NCBI RefSeq assembly: GCF_040396155.1
Contig: NZ_JBEBOY010000016.1
Span: forward strand, 1-64,000
From: Tissierella praeacuta_A
GTDB lineage: Bacteria; Bacillota; Clostridia; Tissierellales; Tissierellaceae
Direction of reading: 5' to 3'
Length of the DNA stretch: 64,000 nt
The notes under the pieces are model-generated. The model saw only the letters and a program-made list of their open reading frames with translations. It searched no databases and was not told the DNA's origin. Numbering within the stretch: position 1 is the first letter of the stretch; every line of letters starts with the position of its first letter. Positions 17,578-26,799 of the stretch are shown in pieces. A program made the translations under genes and the position numbers.

Positions 17578-18668
17578 TTGCTTGACCTCCTAGACTTAAA
17601 TAAGCCTACAGAGTAGATTATAATAGGCATTAAAACTATGGATATAAATCCCAAGTAATTTACTATATTTATTGTTTGCTGTCCCATTTGAAATATATTT
17701 TTTGGAATCAAAGCTATGATATAAATTAATGGTGCAAGTGGTAGTATGAAAAGACTATGGTCCTTTGTGCAAAATAAATTTGATAATATTTTCCCAGCAG
17801 AATAATAAAATGGAGCCATAGTTCCAAAAATAACAAGCATCCATATTGATACAAAAAGTCCATCAAGATTTTCAATAAAATATCCAGGCAAATCAATTTC
17901 CTTTATAAGAGATAATATTGGAAAACTTTGCCTTCTTAAACTATGTAATCCATATTGGGAAAGGGAAAGTACAAATGCAATTACATATATAATTGTTACG
18001 ATTACAACGCCTTGGAGACTAGCTGACATAGTCTTTTTTTTGTCATCTGTAAATGGTATTGAAAACAGCAATATTTCAAACCCTAAGAAACTAAAAAATC
18101 CAATACTTATTCCATTAGGTATTTCCTTTAAATTTGATTGAAATACTGGAAGCATATTTGTAAAATCTACACTTGTTAATGATACAACTATTAAAAATAT
18201 TACTAATCCTATTACTATTGGATATATATGATATGCTGCCCTTCCAATTATTTGAATCTCATATCTACAAATATAAGTGGTTACAAGTATGAATGAAATT
18301 ATCATTACTTCAGTAGGGGTGTTTTCTAAAAGAAATGCCTTTAGAATCTCCCCTACATTTCTAGAAATAGCCGCCATACTCATTATTAAATAAATTAGAA
18401 AACAAACTAGAAAAACATTAAAAAGCCACTTTCCCAAAACTATCTTTCCTATTTCAAAAAAATCTTTATCTGGATATAGATGAAATATCTTATTTATAAT
18501 TATTGTAATTATTCCCACTAGTAGACCTGCAACAATTATTCCTATCCAGCTATCATTACCCAGTACTAAAGAAATTTTATTTGGAAGAGATAAAATTCCA
18601 GTGCCTACAGTTGTGGAAACTACTAATGCCCTTATTTGTTTATTTGATATCTTATTATTTCTTTGCAT
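17574..18668 (-). CDS. spore germinant receptor B subunit (APC-like permease)
   Basis: 364 aa with about ten membrane segments and no large soluble domain: the endospore germination permease family (GerAB-like). The first segment, STTVGTGILSLPNKISLVLG, resembles the unwound ligand-site helix of APC transporters. It is the probable amino acid or nutrient binding subunit. It overlaps the A gene by 14 nt and the C gene by 4 nt, indicating translational coupling. Confidence 0.92.
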   Translation of the reverse strand: MQRNNKISNKQIRALVVSTTVGTGILSLPNKISLVLGNDSWIGIIVAGLLVGIITIIINKIFHLYPDKDFFEIGKIVLGKWLFNVFLVCFLIYLIMSMAAISRNVGEILKAFLLENTPTEVMIISFILVTTYICRYEIQIIGRAAYHIYPIVIGLVIFLIVVSLTSVDFTNMLPVFQSNLKEIPNGISIGFFSFLGFEILLFSIPFTDDKKKTMSASLQGVVIVTIIYVIAFVLSLSQYGLHSLRRQSFPILSLIKEIDLPGYFIENLDGLFVSIWMLVIFGTMAPFYYSAGKILSNLFCTKDHSLFILPLAPLIYIIALIPKNIFQMGQQTINIVNYLGFISIVLMPIIIYSVGLFKSRRSSK

Positions 18669-20169
18669 CTTTCCAACTTCTCCCCATTCTTTTTTTGTTT
18701 CTAGGATGTGTAAATGTAGGTCTTTCTCTTAGAAATTGAATTGGTGCTTTGAATAAAGTATCCTTTAATTCTCCAGATCCTATACCAAAACCTGAATATG
18801 GAGATGTAAATGGAACTCCAAAGCTATCTAATTTAATTAAATGGCTCCCTAACAGTATAACGCCTAACATTACCCCATATAATCCAAATATTGCAGCCAA
18901 AATGATAAAGATAAATCTCCAGACCCGTAGACCTGCTGCAAATTCATAGCTAGGTATAGCAAATGAAGCTATTGTAGTGCTTGCCACTATAATTATCAGA
19001 ATGGCACTTACTATTCCTGCCTCTACTGCTGCTTGCCCAATAATAAGCCCTCCAACTATACCTACAGTAGTTCCTATAGGTCCAGAAATTCTTGTACCAG
19101 ATTCTCTTATAAGTTCTATGGTAACTTCCATTAAAAAGGTCTCTACTACTGCTGGAAAAGGGACATTAATCCTACTAGCTGCCAAATAGTATGTTAATTT
19201 TGTAGGCAATAATCCTGGATGATAAGAAATTATAGATATATAAAGTGCAGGGGACATCACACATAAAAATACTGCTAATAACCTTAAAAATCTCACTCCT
19301 TGAGCTTCTTGCCATCTAGTATAGTAATCTTCTGTTGACTGTAAAAGTGTTCCAATTGTAGCAGGTACTATTAGGACAAATGGTGAATTATCTACTATAA
19401 TGGCTACACGTCCCTCATATAGTGCAGCTGCTACCGAATCTGGTCTTTCTGTATTCTCTATTTGTGGAAATGCAGATAAATAATTATCTTCTATTAAATT
19501 TTCCAGTATAGAGCTATCTAGTATGGCATCTATATCCACCGACTTTAATCTTTCGTTAACTTCTTTTATTAAATCCTCATTGACAATATCAGCTATATAC
19601 ATTACTGCAATAGCTGTTTGAGATCTTCTCCCTACTTTATGCATCTTAATCTTTAGATTAGGGTCTTTTATTCTTCTCCTTACTAAACTCATATTTGCCT
19701 TTACAGACTCTACAAATCCATCCCTCGGTCCCCTAACTACTGTTTCTGTCTGTGGCTCTTGAACACTTCTTGAAGGCCAACCCTTCGAATCAAATATAAT
19801 ACATCTATCTACCTTATCAATCAGAACTACAGTATCACCAGAGAGTACAGCATTTATTACATTGTCCATGTGAAACTCTTCTTTAATATCTATAGTTGAT
19901 AGTGCTTCCTTCGATATTACATCTATTAAGGAAGATTTAAATCCCTGAAGGGAAAATTTTTTTATTTCTTCTTCTCTGAATAAAGAATAAATAGCATGCT
20001 CTGCAATATATTCCTTACTTACTAATCCGTCTATATATATTAAAACAAGTTTTATCCTATAGACATCCCCTACTTCTATTTTTCTAAATACTACATCTTC
20101 ACAATCAGTAAATATAGTTTTTAGAGCTTCTTCATTTTTATCTATATCTTTAAGTAATATACTTTGCAT
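18655..20169 (-). CDS. spore germinant receptor A subunit
   Basis: 504 aa GerA-family protein. A cytoplasmic N-terminal domain contains the family signature DGFVESVKANMSLVRRRIKDP, followed by four to six membrane segments from about residue 290 and a short basic tail. It is the ion-channel-forming subunit of the GerA-type receptor. ATG start with AGGGGG upstream, preceded by a small two-TM gene. Which nutrient is sensed cannot be read from the sequence. Confidence 0.93.
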   Translation of the reverse strand: MQSILLKDIDKNEEALKTIFTDCEDVVFRKIEVGDVYRIKLVLIYIDGLVSKEYIAEHAIYSLFREEEIKKFSLQGFKSSLIDVISKEALSTIDIKEEFHMDNVINAVLSGDTVVLIDKVDRCIIFDSKGWPSRSVQEPQTETVVRGPRDGFVESVKANMSLVRRRIKDPNLKIKMHKVGRRSQTAIAVMYIADIVNEDLIKEVNERLKSVDIDAILDSSILENLIEDNYLSAFPQIENTERPDSVAAALYEGRVAIIVDNSPFVLIVPATIGTLLQSTEDYYTRWQEAQGVRFLRLLAVFLCVMSPALYISIISYHPGLLPTKLTYYLAASRINVPFPAVVETFLMEVTIELIRESGTRISGPIGTTVGIVGGLIIGQAAVEAGIVSAILIIIVASTTIASFAIPSYEFAAGLRVWRFIFIILAAIFGLYGVMLGVILLGSHLIKLDSFGVPFTSPYSGFGIGSGELKDTLFKAPIQFLRERPTFTHPRNKKRMGRSWKDAKK

Positions 20170-20179
20170 AATTAACCCC

Positions 20180-20389
20180 CTACATTAGTAATAACAATAC
20201 ATATAGTAATGCTCCTATGGTTATATATGAATATGATATAGCCTTTACTATTCTCAACTCTTTTATATATCCCTTTTGTTTATATCTTTTACTGTCAATT
20301 AATAAAGTAAATATTGCTACAAAAATTATTATTAAAATAGTATAATCATCCATAATTTCTCTTAATACTCTAAGGAATCTTGAAAACAA
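20180..20389 (-). CDS. small two-TM protein, probable germinant receptor D subunit
   Basis: 69 aa from a TTG at 20389, chosen because AGGAGGT lies 7 nt before it. Two membrane helices (TILIIIFVAIFTLLI and YITIGALLYVLLLL) flank a basic loop. It is the first gene of the germinant receptor operon, 10 nt before the A subunit. Two-TM D subunits are known in several GerA-type operons, and clostridial small CLC_0170-like proteins occupy this position. The assignment rests on size, topology and position. Confidence 0.65.
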   Translation of the reverse strand: MFSRFLRVLREIMDDYTILIIIFVAIFTLLIDSKRYKQKGYIKELRIVKAISYSYITIGALLYVLLLLM

Positions 20390-20447
20390 AAATCCCACCT
20401 CCTGTAACTAATATAGTTTACAAAAGATGGGTAATATATACATTCCA

Positions 20448-21302
20448 TTAAATTGTCTTTGTTAAAATAACAACACCATTATTATATTTTTTTTCTAAGG
20501 TATTTTTGCAATAATTAAGTTTATCTAAATCATCAAAAAGTCCAAATACTGTTGGCCCGCTGCCGCTCATTAAAGAACCTAGCGCTCCATATGTCATCAT
20601 ATCTTTTTTAATTTCAAATATAATAGGTAGTTTTTCAATAACTACTTCTTCCATTATATTGGTCATACTATTTGCCAAAGATTTTATATCATCATTTTCT
20701 ATAGAAGATATTATCTTTTCAACATTCATTCTTGACCGGCTATTTAGCTTAAGATTTTTATATACATCCGCAGTTGAAACACCTACCCCTGGATTAACAA
20801 GTAGTATGTTCTTTTCCTTAAAAGCCTTGACTTCTGTCAATTTTTCTCCTATTCCCTCAGCCAATGCAGTACCTCCCATAATACAATAAGGTATATCTGC
20901 ACCAATTTCTACACCTATATCCATTAATTCCTCTTTACTTAATCCCAATCTCCAAATCTCATTTAATCCCTTTAAAACAGCAGCTGCATTTGTACTTCCT
21001 CCTGCTAATCCAGCTGCTATGGGAATTTTCTTGTGTATTTTTACTTTAATTCCTTTATTTACACCAGTTCTCTCCTGTAACTTTTTCCATGCAAGATATA
21101 CTAAATTTGTAGAATCCAATGGAACTTCTTTATTATCACAATCCAGTTTTATGCCTTCTTTGATTTCACTTATAACTAATGTATCACTAAGACCTATTTG
21201 CTGCATTATAGTGGTAATCTCATGATATCCATCTTCCCTCTTATATAATACATCTAGTCCTAGATTAATTTTGCCATAGGATTCCATTATAATTTCTTTC
21301 AT
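20448..21302 (-). CDS. ispE: 4-diphosphocytidyl-2-C-methyl-D-erythritol kinase
   Basis: 284 aa GHMP kinase of the MEP isoprenoid pathway. The substrate-site motif YGKINLGLDVL is at residues 9-19, the GHMP phosphate loop PIAAGLAGGSTNAA at 94-107 and the C-terminal motif SGSGPTVFGLF near 261-271. It phosphorylates CDP-ME using ATP. Its position downstream of veg, with one gene between, mirrors the veg-ispE neighbourhood of bacilli. Confidence 0.95.
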   Translation of the reverse strand: MKEIIMESYGKINLGLDVLYKREDGYHEITTIMQQIGLSDTLVISEIKEGIKLDCDNKEVPLDSTNLVYLAWKKLQERTGVNKGIKVKIHKKIPIAAGLAGGSTNAAAVLKGLNEIWRLGLSKEELMDIGVEIGADIPYCIMGGTALAEGIGEKLTEVKAFKEKNILLVNPGVGVSTADVYKNLKLNSRSRMNVEKIISSIENDDIKSLANSMTNIMEEVVIEKLPIIFEIKKDMMTYGALGSLMSGSGPTVFGLFDDLDKLNYCKNTLEKKYNNGVVILTKTI

Positions 21303-21373
21303 TTAAACTTCTCCCTTGTGAAAATTTACCGTTTCTATTATACCATAGTTCCTAGAAGATTATAAAGTTTAAT

Positions 21374-22921
21374 TTAAAAAGATATATCCACTGTCTTTTC
21401 AATGATTATTTTCTCTCCTGGCATTATATTATTTGGACTTAAGTTTTCATTTGCCTGTAGTATTTCTTCCATGGTTGTATTATATCTTTTAGCTATATCC
21501 CATAATATATCATTTCTCTGAACTATATAGATAATTATACTAGGACGATTTCTTTTATCTATTATTTCTCCCGTTTCTTCTATTGAATTTATCACTGATA
21601 ATATTCTGTTTCTATTGATTTTAACCTTATGTTTAATAACTGCTTCTACAATAAATGTATCCTTAGCTGTATTTGCTTTTATTGATTCTAAATTTAGACT
21701 TATATCTACTAATGAATCTATGACTTTTTCTTCTAAAGGCAGATAGTACTTATATGGGATTTCTTCCCTTAATGTATCGATTTCTTCTGTCTCATCGTCT
21801 AAATAAATTCCATTTAATGAAAGTATACCTTCTATTATTAATTCCTCATCTTGGATTCTAGCATCTAAAATGCTTGGATATCCAGATATATTATACATCT
21901 CTCTTATTTTATATTGGGATAGGTCCTTAACTATATTTTCTTTATGAATTATACTATTTATATTTTCTACTAAATTAATTTCTTCCGTTTCTATTTTTAC
22001 TTCTTCCTTTGTTGAGTAGGCATCTACTATTAAAGCTTTCTGATTTTCTGAGAAAGCAACACCTGATATTCTAAGTTTTACTTCTACATCTAATACCTTT
22101 AATTCACCTTCAGCATTTTCTAATAGCTCATAGCTGCCTTCTACTACTTCAATAATGACTTCTTCCTGTGATTCGGCTATAGCTCCTGGTATCTCCAAAA
22201 AATGGTTAAAAGGTATTTCCGCTTCCACTGTTGAAATTTTATCTTCTCCATAGTATACAATTCTTGCATCTACTATACCGGATACTATTATTCTATCATC
22301 TACTACTGTTGCTTCATTTTCATAGGCTTGAATTGACATTTTAAGTATTTCCTCTACAACTGGTTTTTCTTCACCTATTTCAAAAGCTTCTTTAACTATG
22401 GCATAGGATGTCTCTCTACCATAAATCTCCTTATATTTAATAGTTTCTTTCAATGTTTGAAGGTTTTGTTTTTCATTAATATCTTTAATTACTTCTATAT
22501 TATTTACTTCTTCTACTTTTCCTTCTAAACTGACTAATGCTTTTAGAGACAATTTTCTTTCATCTAATATTTCTTCCTCTATATATTCAATATTGGAACC
22601 TATAGTTGCTGACATATTTTCTGTAATTCCTGCTATCTCTATTTCTTCCCTGAAATCCGCATTGGAATCTATTGTATAAATATTATTCGCTTCTTCCTCT
22701 GATTTATAGACTACTTTAAACTTTACTACTCCTGATACAACTATTCTATCCTTTATTACCTTGGTGCTAAGTATTTCTACTGTACCATCTGTCCAGAGCA
22801 CCTTATTTACATTTGGTTTAGATGGATTCAAATAAATTTCAGTTTCTACCAAGGCTTGGATATTTTCTTTTCCTCTTAATTCTTCAATCCGTAAGGCATC
22901 TTTTATTAACTCAACAGACAT
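21374..22921 (-). CDS. SPOCS (DUF3794) and LysM-domain spore protein
   Basis: 515 aa. Repeated DUF3794/SPOCS-like modules (VSGVVKFKVVY, VSGIVDARIVY, RISGVAF) fill most of the chain. A LysM domain forms the C-terminus (IYIVQRNDILWDIAKRYNTT, then MEEILQANENLSPNNIMPGEKIII). SPOCS-plus-LysM proteins are typical clostridial spore coat or cortex-associated proteins. No signal peptide is visible. It lies between veg and ispE. Confidence 0.82.
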   Translation of the reverse strand: MSVELIKDALRIEELRGKENIQALVETEIYLNPSKPNVNKVLWTDGTVEILSTKVIKDRIVVSGVVKFKVVYKSEEEANNIYTIDSNADFREEIEIAGITENMSATIGSNIEYIEEEILDERKLSLKALVSLEGKVEEVNNIEVIKDINEKQNLQTLKETIKYKEIYGRETSYAIVKEAFEIGEEKPVVEEILKMSIQAYENEATVVDDRIIVSGIVDARIVYYGEDKISTVEAEIPFNHFLEIPGAIAESQEEVIIEVVEGSYELLENAEGELKVLDVEVKLRISGVAFSENQKALIVDAYSTKEEVKIETEEINLVENINSIIHKENIVKDLSQYKIREMYNISGYPSILDARIQDEELIIEGILSLNGIYLDDETEEIDTLREEIPYKYYLPLEEKVIDSLVDISLNLESIKANTAKDTFIVEAVIKHKVKINRNRILSVINSIEETGEIIDKRNRPSIIIYIVQRNDILWDIAKRYNTTMEEILQANENLSPNNIMPGEKIIIEKTVDISF

Positions 22922-23003
22922 AATATCCCCCCTAATTATTTCCTATTAACATCCTATGAAGATATATATGCGTAAATGTCCTAAATAATGAATAAAGACA
23001 TAA

Positions 23004-23034
23004 AAATAACTGTACAATAATTGTACAGTTATTT
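23004..23034 (-). terminator. veg terminator
   Basis: 14-bp hairpin, arm AAATAACTGTACAA, 3-nt loop, followed by T-rich sequence on the minus strand directly after the veg stop codon. Confidence 0.8.
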
Positions 23035-23035
23035 T

Positions 23036-23302
23036 TTAAGATATTTTTACCTGCGGTTGAGTTTGTGAGCAAACTGTTACTTCAACGGTCCCTGTCAATA
23101 CATCTGTGTAGGTATAGGATACTTTTCTACTACTGTCATATTCGTTGTTAATTTTTACTACAAATAAATTAGGGTACGCCGCTTCCAATATTCCTTCTCT
23201 AACTATCGTCTTCTTTCTACCTTTATTTGCTCGAAGTATTACATTTTTGCCAATACATTTCTCGATGTCTTTACGAATCCTTATTAATATATCTTTTTCC
23301 AA
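23036..23302 (-). CDS. veg: Veg protein
   Basis: 88 aa, matching the length of the small beta-barrel Veg protein of Firmicutes (B. subtilis Veg stimulates biofilm matrix genes). Signature segments are GKNVILRANKGRKKTIVREG, then NLFVVKI, then SYTYTDVLTGTVEV. It begins at TTG with AAGGTGG 9 nt upstream. A consensus sigma-A promoter with a leader of about 60 nt precedes it, in keeping with the very strong veg promoter known in Bacillus. Confidence 0.92.
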   Translation of the reverse strand: MEKDILIRIRKDIEKCIGKNVILRANKGRKKTIVREGILEAAYPNLFVVKINNEYDSSRKVSYTYTDVLTGTVEVTVCSQTQPQVKIS

Positions 23303-23370
23303 TATAGCAAACCACCTTCCATTGATTGCTCCCCACAGTCGAGGGCAGAAGAAGTGTCACTCATGTAGAA

Positions 23371-23399
23371 ATTATATCATAAAATTCATGTATTGTCAA
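23371..23399 (-). promoter_or_regulatory. strong sigma-A promoter of veg
   Basis: TTGACA (23399-23394), exactly 17 bp, TATAAT (23376-23371) on the minus strand, with AT-rich upstream sequence. Confidence 0.85.
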
Positions 23400-23530
23400 A
23401 TAAATAAATTATTATACTATTAATAAGTAGTTTTGTCAATTATAATTGGAAAACTTTTCATTAAATCTTTATTTTTTAGGTAATTACATTAACTGCATCT
23501 GCAAAATATTGGGATTTTTGATAATTCTTG

Positions 23531-23539
23531 TGATATAAT
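23531..23539 (+). promoter_or_regulatory. extended -10 promoter of the H-NOX/MCP gene
   Basis: TGATATAAT, an extended -10 element (TGnTATAAT), 32 bp before the GTG start. No good -35 box is visible. Confidence 0.5.
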
Positions 23540-23570
23540 ATATTTAATTGTAACTCAAGGGGGAATAATT

Positions 23571-25373
23571 GTGAAAGGTACTATTGTTTCTGCATGGATA
23601 CAAACTTGCAGGGAACTATATGGGGAAAGCGTGACAAATGAAGCATTGAAAAACTTCAACATTAATCCAAATAGAATATTTACACCAACTGAAGACATTG
23701 AAGATAAAATAGCCCTAGGGCTTTTAGATTATATTGCCCAAAAATTGAATAAAACTTCCGATGAGATATGGAGAACTATGGGTAATCACAATGTAATGAC
23801 CTATACCAAGGTTTATCCTGCATTCTTTAGATATAAAAATCTGTATTCTTTTCTTCAAGCAATGTATGATATTCATATGGTGGTCACCAAAAGAATTCCC
23901 GGGGCAAATCCACCTATCTTAGGAATAAAGCCAATAGACAAATATACTGCACATATGACATACAGTTCATCTAGAGGTATGTTTTCTTATTTTCATGGAA
24001 TGTTAGAAGGTGCTGCCAAATATTTTAAAGAGGATATTAAAGTTGAAACATTAGAAAAGACAAATGACTTTACTAAGATATCCATTACATTTCCTGAGGA
24101 AATTTATTATCAAAGAAAATTCAGATTTAGCAAGGCATTGTCTTTTGGATTCATAAAAAACATGGAGGGAAAAATTGCATTATCGTCTCTTCTGTTGATA
24201 GGTATTCCTGGAGTTTTGTTATCTAAGTTTGCAGCCCCATCTATAGCCTTCCCTGGAATTTTAATTCTTTCATCCATTGTTCCATTTTTAGTTAGTAAGG
24301 GATTATTTAGACCTCTTAAATACATTTATAATTCCTTAGATGAAATTGTAAATAAGGATTTATCCATGGTAGTAGATATTTCTACTAATGATTTCTTTGA
24401 AGATATTAACAGTAAAATAAAGAATCTAAAGGAATCAATAAAAGCAGATTTTGTAGGATATAAAGGAACTACAGATGAGTTAAATGTTTTTGCCGATAAA
24501 TTCGCTGAGATTTCCAGTAATATGAGTTTTACTTCAAATGAAATATCAAATGTAGTAGAGCAAGTTGCTGGAGGGGCTATAAATCAAGCTGATGAAACTG
24601 AACAGGCAGCATATAAGTTAAATAGCTCTATTGTTTCTCTAAATGAAGTAGTTGAAAAAGAAAATCTAGGGAAAGATGATTTAGAAGCAGCAGTTACTCA
24701 GATAAACCAAGGATTTGAAGACTTGAAATCTACATCTGAGAGCTTAAATCATGTGCTATTGCAATTCTCTCAAGTAAAATCTAAGGGTCAAAATTTACAA
24801 AATAGAGCAACTGAAGTTCGTAATATTGTTGAAACCGTAGAGAAGATTGCTGAGCAGACAAACTTATTAGCCCTAAATGCAAGTATAGAAGCTTCACGAG
24901 CTGGAGAATATGGCAGAGGCTTTACAGTGGTTGCAATGGAAATTAGGAAACTTGCAGAAGGATCTAAGGAAGCAGTCCAAACCATTAATGATAATTTGAA
25001 ATCCTTTATTAATGATATAGATGGATTTGTATTTGATATATCAGACCAATTCAATATTCTTGAAAGAGAAAATGTAAAATTAAATTCTGTAGCAGAAGAA
25101 AATCATACTTCTATAAGTTCTATAGCAAAGGTATCGGAATTAATTATTGAATTGACAAATGAACTTACAAAGGAAACTAATAATATAAATACAATATCCC
25201 AAGGTATAGAATCCTTAGCAGCTATTGCAGAGGAAAACTCGGCTTCATCTCAAGAGGTTTCTGCTAATGTACAATCCTATACTGAAGAAATTAAAAAGAT
25301 GACGGAAAGTATATATGAATTCAAAAAAGTCAGTATGGAATTTAGTAAGGAATTGGAAAAATATATAGTCTAG
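23571..25373 (+). CDS. H-NOX domain methyl-accepting chemotaxis protein, predicted O2 sensor
   Basis: 600 aa. Residues 1-185 form an H-NOX heme domain: proximal His102 (DIHMVV), Pro115 and the heme-propionate motif Y131-S133-R135. Trp9, Asn74 and Tyr140 occupy exactly the positions that form the distal O2-binding network in the Thermoanaerobacter (Caldanaerobacter) H-NOX. Two membrane helices (about 202-245) and a HAMP-like linker follow. The MCP signalling domain has its hairpin tip at EKIAEQTNLLALNASIEASR, then AGEYGRGF. The H-NOX lies before the membrane segments, so it is cytoplasmic. It starts GTG behind GGGGGAAT. It probably feeds a CheA system for oxygen avoidance; no che genes are nearby. 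Confidence 0.93.
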   Translation: MKGTIVSAWIQTCRELYGESVTNEALKNFNINPNRIFTPTEDIEDKIALGLLDYIAQKLNKTSDEIWRTMGNHNVMTYTKVYPAFFRYKNLYSFLQAMYDIHMVVTKRIPGANPPILGIKPIDKYTAHMTYSSSRGMFSYFHGMLEGAAKYFKEDIKVETLEKTNDFTKISITFPEEIYYQRKFRFSKALSFGFIKNMEGKIALSSLLLIGIPGVLLSKFAAPSIAFPGILILSSIVPFLVSKGLFRPLKYIYNSLDEIVNKDLSMVVDISTNDFFEDINSKIKNLKESIKADFVGYKGTTDELNVFADKFAEISSNMSFTSNEISNVVEQVAGGAINQADETEQAAYKLNSSIVSLNEVVEKENLGKDDLEAAVTQINQGFEDLKSTSESLNHVLLQFSQVKSKGQNLQNRATEVRNIVETVEKIAEQTNLLALNASIEASRAGEYGRGFTVVAMEIRKLAEGSKEAVQTINDNLKSFINDIDGFVFDISDQFNILERENVKLNSVAEENHTSISSIAKVSELIIELTNELTKETNNINTISQGIESLAAIAEENSASSQEVSANVQSYTEEIKKMTESIYEFKKVSMEFSKELEKYIV

Positions 25374-25410
25374 AAAAGGTGTAGAGCATGCTCTACACCT
25401 TTTCTAGACT
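25367..25410. terminator. bidirectional terminator
   Basis: Perfect 22-bp inverted repeat (arm core AGAAAAGGTGTAGAGCA) with T-rich flanks, between the convergent H-NOX/MCP and spmB genes. Confidence 0.85.
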
Positions 25411-25443
25411 ATTATTTTATTAAAATTAAAGAATCTAAAACTG

Positions 25444-25986
25444 CTATCCTCTAAAAAATAACCGTGTTATATACACTGCAGAAATCAATCCAGCAAAATC
25501 AGCCATTAAACCTGCTGATAATGCGTGTCTTTGTTTCTTTATGGATACTGAACCAAAATATACTGCTAATACGTAGAATGTAGTTTCACTGGAACCCATC
25601 ATTACTGCTGCTGTTCTAGCTATTAAAGACTCTGGACCATAGTTCGTAGCTAATTCACTTACTATACCTTGAGCTCCTGAACCTGATAAAGGTCTCATAA
25701 ATATCATTGGTACTACCTCTCCTGGTATATGAAAAATTTCCATAATCGGAGTCAATCCTTTAATTAAAAGATCCATGGCTCCTGATTCCCTAAAAACTCC
25801 AATGGCTACAAACATAGCCACAAATGAAGGTATTATTTTTATTGCTGTAGTAAATCCATTGGCCGCTCCTTCTACAAAGGATTCATAGACCTTAATATTT
25901 TTACTCATTCCATAAGATATAATCCCAACTATCATAAAAGGAATTGCAAGTTTAGATAAAATTTGCATTATTTCAAGGAACATCAT
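25444..25986 (-). CDS. spmB: spore maturation protein B
   Basis: 180 aa membrane protein of the nucleoside-transporter-gate family. It includes IKIIPSFVAMFVAIGVFRESGAMD and RPLSGSGAQGIVSE. SpmB and SpmA are needed for spore core dehydration in Bacillus and Clostridium. It follows spmA by 10 nt on the same strand. Confidence 0.93.
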   Translation of the reverse strand: MMFLEIMQILSKLAIPFMIVGIISYGMSKNIKVYESFVEGAANGFTTAIKIIPSFVAMFVAIGVFRESGAMDLLIKGLTPIMEIFHIPGEVVPMIFMRPLSGSGAQGIVSELATNYGPESLIARTAAVMMGSSETTFYVLAVYFGSVSIKKQRHALSAGLMADFAGLISAVYITRLFFRG

Positions 25987-25996
25987 CTATTCCTCC

Positions 25997-26599
25997 TTAT
26001 CTTCTATTATTTCTTATTTCATATCTAGGTAATCTTTGTAAAGCTCTCGATGCAATTATGGCTACAGTTGTAGATATGATTGTAGCAATTATAGTTGGTC
26101 CTATTATTTCTGTAGGGTTAGCTGCACCTGCTGCTGATAATATGGCAATAGTTGAGGCCGGTATCAATGTTACCGATGAAGTGTTTATTGCAAGAAAAGT
26201 AACCATAGCATTAGTCGCCGTATCCTTATACCTATTTAAGCTTTGTAATTCTTCCATAGCCTTTAAGCCAAATGGCGTCGCAGCATTACCTAATCCTAAT
26301 ATATTGGCCGAAATATTCATTATCATTGCCCCCATGGCAGGGTGTTCTGCTGGTACGTCTGGAAATAGAATTACCATAACTGGTTTCAATAATCGTGAAA
26401 GCCCTCTTATAAGCCCAGAATCCTCTGCTATTTTCATTATCCCAAGCCACAATGCCATAACTCCTATAAGTCCAATAGCAAGCTCTACTGCTGATTTAGC
26501 ATTGTTTATGGCTGCACTAGTAACCCCATCTAGATTTCCTGTAAACATTCCAACTCCAAATCCAATAATGATTAGAGCTGCCCATATAATATTGAGCAT
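25997..26599 (-). CDS. spmA: spore maturation protein A
   Basis: 200 aa from the ATG at 26599 (GGGGGTGA upstream); a longer start at 26629 has no ribosome-binding site. It is a multi-pass membrane protein of the SpmA family with a central ANILGLGNAATPFGLKAMEE, the family's conserved block. It acts with SpmB in core dehydration and heat resistance of spores. Confidence 0.93.
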   Translation of the reverse strand: MLNIIWAALIIIGFGVGMFTGNLDGVTSAAINNAKSAVELAIGLIGVMALWLGIMKIAEDSGLIRGLSRLLKPVMVILFPDVPAEHPAMGAMIMNISANILGLGNAATPFGLKAMEELQSLNRYKDTATNAMVTFLAINTSSVTLIPASTIAILSAAGAANPTEIIGPTIIATIISTTVAIIASRALQRLPRYEIRNNRR

Positions 26600-26730
26600 T
26601 CTATCACCCCCAAGATAGTGAATAACCAATAACTAATAGTGAATTATTAATAGTTAAAAGATCAAAACCTTTAGTTTCTACTTTTTAAAACTATTCACTA
26701 TAAACATCCTATTCTCCACAGCTCGTCTAT

Positions 26731-26782
26731 ATTCAAAAAATAATAGGAGTCTGGTTTTCCAGACTCCTATTATTTTTTGAAT
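26731..26782 (-). terminator. mgtE terminator
   Basis: 24-bp perfect hairpin (arm core AATAATAGGAGTCTGG) with a 4-nt TTTT/AAAA loop and T-rich tail, about 18 nt after the mgtE stop. Confidence 0.85.
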
Positions 26783-26799
26783 ATTTTAATTGTCAATTT

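Noticed and set aside
26058..26618. 186-codon frame opposite spmA
   Set aside because: Shadow of the spmA coding sequence.
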